A stretch of DNA of 64,000 bases from Natronococcus jeotgali DSM 18795 (GTDB lineage: Archaea; Halobacteriota; Halobacteria; Halobacteriales; Natrialbaceae), in NCBI RefSeq assembly GCF_000337695.1, contig NZ_AOIA01000116.1:1-64000 (forward strand), in the 5' to 3' direction. The notes below the pieces were generated by a model. That model was not told the origin of the DNA and did not search any database. It saw only the letters and a list, made by a program, of their open reading frames with translations. Each line of letters begins with the position of its first letter. Within the stretch, counting starts at the first letter, position 1. This document shows, piece after piece, positions 55,039 to 62,013 of this stretch. Both the position numbers and the translations under genes were made by a program.

Positions 55039-55736
55039 CCTACGAACCCGGCGACACGGTCGTCCACGCGCTCGACCCCCGGGCCAAGCTGGCGGTTCAG
55101 ATCGGATTCGCGACGACCGCCCTCGCGCACGCGACGCCGCGGGCGCTGGCCGGGCTCACCGCGTTCGCGCTCGCCGCGCTCGGCCTCGCGCAGGTGCGGC
55201 CGCTGCGGACGCTGTACGCCTACCGGTTCGCGCTCGCGATCCTCGCGGTCGGCCCCCTCGTCGCGGCCGCGACGCTCGGTCCGCCGTGGGTCGACCTCGA
55301 GGCGGGACTGGCCACCGCGCTGGCGGGTTACCGGGTGTTGCTCGTCCTGCTCGTCAGCGCCGTCTACGTCCGGACCACGCCGATTCGGGACTCCCGGGCG
55401 GCGATCCAGCGGACGGTTCCCGGGAAGCCCGGCCAGCTGGTCGGCGTCGGCGTCGCGCTCGTGTTCCGATTCCTGCCAGTCGTCCGCTCGGATCTGCGAA
55501 CGATCCGCGACGCGATGGCCGCACGCCTCGGCACCGAACGGAGCGCCCGCGAGCGCGCGACGACGACCGCGATGAACGGGCTCTCGCGGACGTTCGCCCG
55601 CGCCGACCGACTCTCGCTCGCGCTGCGAGCCAGGTGTTTTTCGTGGAACCCGACGCTGCCCGAACTCGCGTTCTCCCGACGGGACGCGCCTGCGCTGGGA
55701 ATCGCCGTCGCGCTGACGGCGACGGCGTTCCTGTGA
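55032..55736 (+). CDS. bioN: Energy-coupling factor transmembrane protein (BioN/EcfT)
   Basis: The 234-aa membrane protein has about five helices and the ECF T-component coupling motif regions (VHALDPRAKL near the N-terminus, and the Ala-Arg containing RTFARADRLSLALRARCF near the C-terminus). It links the ATPase to BioY. The overlap with bioM indicates translation coupling. Confidence 0.92.
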   Translation: MLTYEPGDTVVHALDPRAKLAVQIGFATTALAHATPRALAGLTAFALAALGLAQVRPLRTLYAYRFALAILAVGPLVAAATLGPPWVDLEAGLATALAGYRVLLVLLVSAVYVRTTPIRDSRAAIQRTVPGKPGQLVGVGVALVFRFLPVVRSDLRTIRDAMAARLGTERSARERATTTAMNGLSRTFARADRLSLALRARCFSWNPTLPELAFSRRDAPALGIAVALTATAFL

Positions 55737-55833
55737 CCGCCCCAAAGCCCGTACTGGGTCCTCGAGCGGCCGTCAAACGAAGTATTGGCCGGGCCGGAAT
55801 CATTAACCCGCCTCGGGACGACGGCACACACGA

Positions 55834-56109
55834 ATGGAGCTGCGCCCCGGCGACATGGTTCGCGTCCGTTCGGAGCAACTTCCCGACGCGATCAGGCGGG
55901 AGCTCGACCCCGAACCGGGAACCGCCGTCGGTCGGGTTCTCGAGGCGAGCGACGTCTCGCTGGTCGACCTCGAGTGGTCGGTCGACTACGCGAGCGGGGC
56001 CGTGATGGACGGCGTGCTCCCGAAGCGCCGCAGCGACCTGCTCCGTCTCCCGTCCGACGCCCTCGAGAAGATCGGTCGCGACGAGTACGTCGCCCGTCGA
56101 ACTCGCTGA
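55834..56109 (+). CDS. Small hypothetical beta-rich protein
   Basis: The 91-aa product starts with MELRPGDMVRVRSEQLPDAI and alternates strands with acidic loops, ending YVARRTR. It may be a small SH3-like or KOW-like domain. A cattaacc TATA-like block lies about 29 bp upstream. No family is recognised. Confidence 0.6.
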   Translation: MELRPGDMVRVRSEQLPDAIRRELDPEPGTAVGRVLEASDVSLVDLEWSVDYASGAVMDGVLPKRRSDLLRLPSDALEKIGRDEYVARRTR

Positions 56110-56352
56110 CGGAACGCTCCGTGAACACCCGCACCGGAGTCGGAATGCCGGACATCGCGGTTCCGAGTCGATCGTCGACTCCGTAACGGTGCCGAACGTC
56201 GAGCGCAGCGAGCCTCCTTTACGTGCCGAGAAGCAATCGTACACGGGAGTTGGTGATCCGTTACGAAGAGGACCACAGCACGGCCGTACCCTGCTCTGAG
56301 CGGTCAGAACGCACGTTCGACTCGCTCGAAGGAAGCCGTTTGGAGAGGAAAA

Positions 56353-56425
56353 GCCGGTGGAGGGATTTGAACCCTCGACCTAATCCTTACGAAGGATTCG
56401 CTCTGCCAGTCTGAGCTACACCGGC
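56353..56425 (-). tRNA. tRNA-Thr (anticodon CGU)
   Basis: The 73-nt gene on the minus strand folds as a complete cloverleaf: acceptor GCCGGTG/CACCGGC, D-arm GCTC...GAGC, anticodon arm AATCC-TTCGTAA-GGATT with CGT in positions 34-36, and T-arm GAGGG-TTCAAAT-CCCTC. No intron is present. The discriminator is U, as in archaeal tRNA-Thr. A T4 run follows the 3' end, and a TATA-like cttatcc lies upstream at about 56447. Confidence 0.96.
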
Positions 56426-57080
56426 ACACTCGTGGTGTGCAATTACGGATAAGGCCGATACCAGTCATAAGGATTGCGAATCGCTTCGGTCCTGGAACGA
56501 GTTCACACGACCCTCGAGTCGGCGAGTGGACTCCTCTGTGTAGACTGACGCGTCCTCATCCGACGCTGTGGAAACATCTGTAATCTGTCTACTCTATCGA
56601 TACATATCTAATCTGTCGTGAGATTGCGATCGGGACCGTTTTCAGGTACTCGATAGTCGGGGAAGACGAAGCCGGGTTACGGACCGATATGACCCGTGTA
56701 TGAGGGAATCGATGAAGAGCGACCCGGTCATCCGATACTCCTGGTAGTGAGGTCGAGGATCGAATTCGTACTGGTTTATCGGCGCTCTACACGCATATGG
56801 GGGCGCTGTAACGGTATTTGGCTTCCGAAGGAGACAAGACTAGTATCTGAGAAAGTATATTATATTAGTATAGAAATAGAGAATGATATATCGAGGATAG
56901 AATCGATCACGCCCGACGGAGCAACGACAGCGTTCGATCGGCTCGAGCTGCGCGGATAGCGTTATAAATGATTACAAACATATGATTGTAAGTAAATCTA
57001 GAATAGTTCGGTCTACAGCGCGTCGGGTTTCTCCAGAACGGCCGTCTCGTCGCGTTCTCCGCCAAAAGAGGGTGATCCGG
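56426..57080. other. AT-rich intergenic stretch upstream of tRNA-Thr
   Basis: This segment of roughly 650 bp, especially 56820-57000, is much richer in A/T than its neighbours. An 87-codon GTG-initiated frame at 56696-56959 has atypical codon use (AGG, ATA, AGA, TAT) and no known match, so it may be a fragment from transferred DNA. The dyad TTACAA-N8-TTGTAA sits at 56972-56991. No tRNA-end duplicate was found, so an integrated element is unproven. Confidence 0.5.
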
Positions 57081-57098
57081 TATCCTTATACAAGGATA
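57081..57098 (+). promoter_or_regulatory. Symporter promoter with inverted repeat overlapping TATA
   Basis: TATCCTT-atac-AAGGATA (57081-57098) forms a 7-bp arm dyad that itself contains the TATA element, centred about 28 bp before the ATG at 57116. A regulator binding here would compete with TBP. The message is probably leaderless. Confidence 0.6.
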
Positions 57099-57115
57099 GT
57101 GATCACACGACGATA

Positions 57116-57262
57116 ATGCTCGAGAACAGTTCCGTCAACCTGGTCTGGTTGTTCGGACCGTTCGCGGCGTATCTAGTGATGCTCGGCGTGTACTACGTCT
57201 GGGAGGGACGACGGGAGAAGCGACTCCGGCGGCGCTACGAGGAGGCGGAGCATGGCCGGTAA
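57116..57262 (+). CDS. Symporter small accessory protein
   Basis: The 48-aa product (MLENSSVNLVWLFGPFAAYL...) has a single membrane helix (about 9-27), then a basic/acidic charged tail. It immediately precedes and overlaps by 11 bp a sodium:solute symporter, matching the known small accessory proteins of such transporters. It is too short to be found by length-limited gene callers. Confidence 0.8.
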   Translation: MLENSSVNLVWLFGPFAAYLVMLGVYYVWEGRREKRLRRRYEEAEHGR

Positions 57263-58940
57263 CGGAATCGCCGGCTCGGCCGGGGTCTGGGTCCTCGGGG
57301 CGTTCGCGACGTACCTCCTCGTTCTCCTCGGTATCGGATTCTACTCCTCGCGACTCATGGACTCCGTCGACGACTACGTCATCGGCGGGCGAAGCATCGG
57401 TCCCGTCGTCACGGGATTCTCCGAGCGAGCATCGGAGATGAGCGGCTGGCTCACGCTCGGCGTCCCCAGCGACGCGTTCGGAACGGGCGTGATGGCCTTC
57501 TACAACGGTCTCGGGATGATTCCCGCCGATCTGTTCGCGTGGGCCGGGCTCGCGAAACGCCTCCGGAAGTACACGGAGATCGTCAAAGCGGTCACGCTGC
57601 CGACCTTCTTCGAGACGCGCCTGCAAGACGACACCGGACGCGTCAAGGGGGTCTCCGCGTTCGTCCTGATGATCTTCGAGGGCGGCTACGTGGGGGCCCA
57701 GATCGTCGCCGCGGGGACGCTGCTGGAGGTCCTCACCGGCGTCGAGACGCTGGTCGGGATCCTCGCGGGCGGAGTCATCGTCGTCGGCTACACGATCCTC
57801 GGCGGCTACTTCGCCGTCGCGTGGTCCGACTACTTCCAGGGCGCGATCATCCTGCTCGCGTTCATCCTCCTGCCCGTGATCGCGTTCGCCAACTACGGGC
57901 TTCCCTTCGACGAGCTCGCGGCCGCGGGGAGTTCGTACGCGAGCGCCACGGCTGGCATGACCGGTTGGGCCGCGATCTTCGGCATCATCAGCTACGCCGC
58001 CATCGGGCTCGGTATCCCCGGAAATCCGCACGTGATGGTCCGGTTTATGGGGATCGACGAAGTGAAGAACATCCGCCTCGCGGCGCTGGTCGCCCAGCTG
58101 TTCATGTTCGTCGCCTACATCGGCGCCGGGTTCGTCGGACTGTACGCGCTGGTCGCCTTCGGTCAGGGCGGCATCGACGATCCGAACAACGTCATGCCGA
58201 TGCTCACGCTCGAGTTCTTCCCGGGCGCCGTCGCGGGGATCATCCTGGCGGCGGCCCTCGCCGCGATGATGTCCAGCGCGGACTCCCAGCTGCTGGTCGC
58301 GACCAGCGCCATCGTCGAGGACGTCTACCACGGGTACGTCAATCCGAACGCGAGCCAGGCGAAACTCGTTCGGTACTCTCAGTTCGTGACGCTCGGGCTC
58401 GGCTCGGCGAGCATCGCCTTCGCGTACCTGGCGAGAAACACGCCGATCTACACGCTCGTTCTCGACTACGCCTGGGGTGGTCTCGGAGCGGCCATCGGTC
58501 CGACGCTTATCGCCGCGCTGTGGTGGAAACGCACCACCGCCGAGGGCGCCGTCGCGAGCATGATCGTCGGCACGGCGACGATGATCCTGTGGACCCAGCT
58601 ATCGATCGTCGTCGACGCGGTCGGGCTCTCGAGCGCGATCGAGGGGTCGCCGTTCCTCTCCGGTCTCGTCGGGGTGTACGGGCTGTTCCCGGCGTTTGTG
58701 CTCTCGACGGCGACGCTGATCGGCGTCTCCCTGGCCACGCGCCCGCCCGAAGGCGTCGACGACCACTTCGACGTGTTCGACAAACCGCTCTCGGCGCTCT
58801 CGAGCGGCGATACCCCGACGGGGGCCCCGGAGTACGTCACCGACGGCGGCCGCGACGTGGACCCGAAAGCGGTCACGGAGACCGATAACGTTCGCGCACA
58901 CGTCGCCGCCAGCGGCTACTGGGAGGAGGGCGACGAGTAG
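57252..58940 (+). CDS. Sodium:solute symporter (SSS family)
   Basis: The 562-aa product has about 13 hydrophobic helices and SSS features: DYVIGGRSIGPVVTGFSERASEMSGWL, GYTILGGYFAVAWSDYFQG, and AAALAAMMSSADSQLLVATS with the sodium-site serines. It resembles proline/other substrate symporters; the substrate is unknown. The start overlaps the small accessory protein gene, and a 174-aa unknown gene abuts it downstream. Confidence 0.93.
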   Translation: MAGNGIAGSAGVWVLGAFATYLLVLLGIGFYSSRLMDSVDDYVIGGRSIGPVVTGFSERASEMSGWLTLGVPSDAFGTGVMAFYNGLGMIPADLFAWAGLAKRLRKYTEIVKAVTLPTFFETRLQDDTGRVKGVSAFVLMIFEGGYVGAQIVAAGTLLEVLTGVETLVGILAGGVIVVGYTILGGYFAVAWSDYFQGAIILLAFILLPVIAFANYGLPFDELAAAGSSYASATAGMTGWAAIFGIISYAAIGLGIPGNPHVMVRFMGIDEVKNIRLAALVAQLFMFVAYIGAGFVGLYALVAFGQGGIDDPNNVMPMLTLEFFPGAVAGIILAAALAAMMSSADSQLLVATSAIVEDVYHGYVNPNASQAKLVRYSQFVTLGLGSASIAFAYLARNTPIYTLVLDYAWGGLGAAIGPTLIAALWWKRTTAEGAVASMIVGTATMILWTQLSIVVDAVGLSSAIEGSPFLSGLVGVYGLFPAFVLSTATLIGVSLATRPPEGVDDHFDVFDKPLSALSSGDTPTGAPEYVTDGGRDVDPKAVTETDNVRAHVAASGYWEEGDE

Positions 58941-59465
58941 ATGACCGACGCGCACCGCCCCGGACGGCGGGATGCGTCCGCGTCCCTCGAGGACGACTGC
59001 GGTCGCTGCGAGCGTGCGGACCTGCCCGTGATCAGCCCGACGGTGACCCGCGGCGACGTCGACTCGACCGGTCGCGTCGGCGCCGTCGCGTACCCGTATC
59101 GGATCTACGACGCGGCCGCCACCGTCGACCGACCGCTGATCGCGGATCGCGAGATCGAGTACGTCGTCAGCGTCGACCGCTCCCGCCGACTCGCGGTTCG
59201 CGCGGATACGGTTCCGGAAACGACGGACCGAACGGTCGACGACGTTCTCGTCATCCCGTCGGAGCTCTCCGACGACCAGTCCCGCGAGAAGGCCGAGGAC
59301 GCCGTGTTCAACTGGACGCTCCGAACGGTCGCCGTTAGCTCCGCGCCGGACGTGCGTTTCGAGCGCTCCGTCGACGCCTACAAGCTGTACTGGCTCGCGT
59401 CCCGACCCGAGGGCGACGTCATCGTCGACAGCGTCCGCGCCACCGAATCGCCGCTCGAGGACTGA
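58941..59465 (+). CDS. Hypothetical protein abutting the symporter
   Basis: The 174-aa product starts at the base after the symporter stop. It has an N-terminal CGRC (about residue 20) and no membrane segment, with alternating strands and a helical DDQSREKAEDAVFNWTLR segment. It is co-transcribed on position, so a role in transport or metabolism of the symporter substrate is possible. No family is recognised. Confidence 0.7.
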   Translation: MTDAHRPGRRDASASLEDDCGRCERADLPVISPTVTRGDVDSTGRVGAVAYPYRIYDAAATVDRPLIADREIEYVVSVDRSRRLAVRADTVPETTDRTVDDVLVIPSELSDDQSREKAEDAVFNWTLRTVAVSSAPDVRFERSVDAYKLYWLASRPEGDVIVDSVRATESPLED

Positions 59466-59979
59466 GGCCCCGCGCCGACGACCCGATGCTCGCTCGAAAC
59501 GAAGGCGGGATCTCGCGGCCGTCGGTATCGTCCCGTGATCGCCCGAAGAAACGTATCCGAACACTGTCTATTCTACAATAGTGATTGATATATTACCTGT
59601 TTCGAAGGGACGTCTCGTGTGGACACCCGCGGTAGCGAAAGGTCGTGTTTGACGTATAAATCGGAGTGGAAGTGAAACACCGACACGCAATCGAGGAAGA
59701 GATGGAAAGAATGGATCCGTTCCGGCTTTCGAACGGGACGTTCGGCACGGCTGCCTCGAGAGTCAGTGCTGGCTTCCGTCGACGGGAACCAGAGGGAGCG
59801 CTACCGGGGTACGCGTCGCGTTTTCGAATCGGGCGCGGCGGGTAACGCGTCGGGGATCGATGTAGAGTGACGGAATTCGTGTCCCTAGTCGGTCATTCTC
59901 TGCCGAATGATATCTTTCGGCGGAGCGGTTCGGCAGGTCCGAGCGCGATCCGCGCGAACGCGCGCCCGCTCGAGCGACG
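59466..59979. other. Intergenic stretch with strong TATA box
   Basis: This 514-bp gap before trm5 contains an AT-rich dyad (CTATT-ctac-AATAG, 59568-59581), a consensus TATA box tataaatc (59655-59662) and the 47-aa frame at 59702. The remaining sequence to 59979 shows no gene. Confidence 0.5.
59702..59845 (+). CDS. Possible 47-aa protein or small RNA
   Basis: An ATG-to-TAA frame encodes 47 basic residues (several Arg, including FRRREPEGALPGYASRFR). A strong TATA box at 59655-59662 predicts a start near 59683, and a gagg sequence precedes the ATG by about 8 bp. The basic composition is unusual for a halophile, so an untranslated RNA is equally plausible. Confidence 0.3.
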   Translation: MERMDPFRLSNGTFGTAASRVSAGFRRREPEGALPGYASRFRIGRGG

Positions 59980-61014
59980 CTATCGCTCGAGGCGGACGTC
60001 CAGACAGACGTTCAGTTCGTGGGGGGCGTACGACCTGACCACGTGCCGGGTCTCGACGGTCACCTCGTACTCGGACTCGGCGGCCTCGCGGATCGCGCGC
60101 TCGCCGGGGCCGAACGGGTCGTCCTCGTGCTGGATGTCGTAGTAGTGCAGCGTGCAGTCGTCGCCCGCGGCCGTGACAGCCGACTCGAGAAAGGCGTTGG
60201 CGCTGTGAGGCAGGTTCATTACGATCCTGTCGGCCCAGTTCTCGTACTCGGGGGCGACCTCGCGGACGTCGTCGCAGATCGGCGTGACGCGGTCCTCGAC
60301 GCCGTTTCGCCGGGCGTTCTCCCGGAGGTACTCGATCGCGGTCTCGTTGACGTCGACGCCGACGCAGTCGGCGCCGCGCTTGGCGAACGGGATTACGAAC
60401 GGCCCGACGCCGGCAAACATGTCGAACGCCCGCTCCTCGCTCGACGCTCGCGGGCTCCGCCCGCTCGCGCGTTCCGAGGCGTCTGACGCCTCGCTGCCCA
60501 CCTGCTCGGCGACGCGGTGACGTTCGGTCGCCAGCCGCGGCGAGAAGTACACCTCGGCGAGATCCAGCGCGAACTCGCAGCCGTACTCGCGGTGGACGAC
60601 CTCGGTCCCCTCGCCCGCCAGCAGTTCCCAGTCACGAACCCGGGTCTCGCCTTTGACCTTCGATGCCTTGTTCAGGACCGTCTCGACGGGAAGATCCGAC
60701 TCGAGGATCGCCTCGGCGATCGCCCGCGCGCGATCCGGATCGTCCTCGTCGAGCAGGGCGGCTCGCCCGAGGCGCTCGTAGGACGGTTCGAACGACAGTA
60801 GGTCGGCGGGAGTCGTCTGGCTCCGGCGCTCGTCGACGGTTCGCTCGACGACCTCGTACCCGTCGGGAACCGCGTCGGGATCGCGGACGGGAACGTAGAG
60901 CCACCCGTCCGCGACGGCGATCTCGTAGTCGTCGTCGATCAGGTCCGCCTCGGCGAGGGTCGCTCGCGTTCGTTCCCCCTCCTCGCGCTCGACGCGGACG
61001 CAGGGCACCTCCAT
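59980..61014 (-). CDS. trm5: tRNA (guanine(37)-N1)-methyltransferase Trm5
   Basis: The 344-aa product is Trm5, with FDMFAGVGPFVIPFAKRG (SAM-binding motif I), VDVNETAIEYLRENARRN and NLPHSANAFL (the catalytic NxP motif). It makes m1G37 in tRNAs to prevent frameshifting. Residues about 174-194 (SEASDAS...RASSEER), between the D1/D2 and D3 parts, are an unusual low-complexity insertion coded by palindromic DNA. The ATG at 61012-61014 is preferred to an upstream in-frame GTG. Confidence 0.94.
   Translation of the reverse strand: MEVPCVRVEREEGERTRATLAEADLIDDDYEIAVADGWLYVPVRDPDAVPDGYEVVERTVDERRSQTTPADLLSFEPSYERLGRAALLDEDDPDRARAIAEAILESDLPVETVLNKASKVKGETRVRDWELLAGEGTEVVHREYGCEFALDLAEVYFSPRLATERHRVAEQVGSEASDASERASGRSPRASSEERAFDMFAGVGPFVIPFAKRGADCVGVDVNETAIEYLRENARRNGVEDRVTPICDDVREVAPEYENWADRIVMNLPHSANAFLESAVTAAGDDCTLHYYDIQHEDDPFGPGERAIREAAESEYEVTVETRHVVRSYAPHELNVCLDVRLER
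60450..60493. repeat. Palindromic insertion inside trm5
   Basis: Two adjacent hairpins, GCGGGC-tcc-GCCCGC (60450-60464) and CGAGGCGTC-t-GACGCCTCG (60475-60493), lie in the trm5 coding region. In the coding strand the first has GA on both sides of its stem followed by CGC/GCG, like the hairpins after aspS. The sequence keeps the reading frame. Confidence 0.8.
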
Positions 61015-61074
61015 ACCGTCCACTCGCCGTCCGCGGCTCCTAACGCTGACGCTTCCGGCGCCGGACTCGAAAGG

Positions 61075-61080
61075 TTATAA
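61075..61080 (+). promoter_or_regulatory. TATA box of dph5
   Basis: ttataa is centred about 28 bp before the ATG at 61105, giving a leaderless message. Confidence 0.6.
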
Positions 61081-61104
61081 CGGCCGCTCGCGCTACCGGC
61101 GGCT

Positions 61105-61878
61105 ATGCTCACCTTCATCGGACTCGGACTCTACGACGAGCGATCGATCACCGTCGAGGGCCGCGAGGCGCTGCGGGCGGCCGACCGCGCTTACGCCGAG
61201 TTCTACACCAGCGAGCTGCTCGGAACGACCGTCGCGGATCTCGAGTCCGCACACGACGTCTCGATCGAGGTCCGGGATCGGGCGGGCGTCGAACGGGAGC
61301 CCGAGGAGATGCTCGCGGCCGCCGAAAGCGAGGACGTCGCCTTTCTGACAGCGGGTGACACGATGATCTCGACGACCCACGTCGACCTCCGATTGCGGGC
61401 TCACGACCGGGGGATCGAGACGCGGGTGATCCACGGCGTAACCGCCCAGACGGCCGCCAGCTCGCTGACGGGGCTCCAGAACTACCGGTTCGGAAAGGCG
61501 ACGACGCTCCCGTTCCCGTACGCCCACGGCGCGGACGGGTTGCCGGCGAGCGTCACCGAGACGATCGACGCGAACCGCGCCGACGGCCTTCACACCGTCG
61601 TTTATCTGGATATTAAAGCCGAGCGCGGCGAGTACATGACCGCGGACACCGGCGCCGAACTCCTGGCCGACGTCTACCCCGAACTCGTCGGCGTCGTCGT
61701 CGCGCGAGCCGGCAGCCCGGCCCCGCTCGTCGCGGCGGGACGGATGCGCGAGCTCGCAGAGCGGTCGTTCGGCGACCCGCTGCACCTGCTGGTCGTCCCC
61801 GGCGAGTGTCACCTCCTCGAGGCCGACGCGCTCGTCGAACTCGCCGGAGCCGAGGAAGACGCCCTCGACGTCGCGTAG
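61105..61878 (+). CDS. dph5: Diphthine synthase
   Basis: The 257-aa product opens with MLTFIGLGLYDERSITVEG and has LTAGDTMISTTHVDLRLRA and VIHGVTAQTAASSLTGLQNYRFGKATTLP, which are the SAM-binding tetrapyrrole-methylase-fold motifs of Dph5. It methylates the diphthamide precursor on translation elongation factor 2. It diverges from trm5. Confidence 0.95.
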   Translation: MLTFIGLGLYDERSITVEGREALRAADRAYAEFYTSELLGTTVADLESAHDVSIEVRDRAGVEREPEEMLAAAESEDVAFLTAGDTMISTTHVDLRLRAHDRGIETRVIHGVTAQTAASSLTGLQNYRFGKATTLPFPYAHGADGLPASVTETIDANRADGLHTVVYLDIKAERGEYMTADTGAELLADVYPELVGVVVARAGSPAPLVAAGRMRELAERSFGDPLHLLVVPGECHLLEADALVELAGAEEDALDVA

Positions 61879-62013
61879 GAAACCGCCAGCGAGAGCGGAG
61901 ATTAGCGATCGGATAAGACCCGAATACAGATCGATCCCGGATACAGTCGTTTCAGGAAGAGTATTTAGTATCTCTATTAACAAGTATACAGGTACGGAAA
62001 GTTCAGATCACAC

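Noticed and set aside
56353-57080. An integrated element using the tRNA-Thr gene
   Set aside because: No integrase and no copy of the tRNA 3' end was found in the window, and the AT-rich side is the 5' side of the tRNA.
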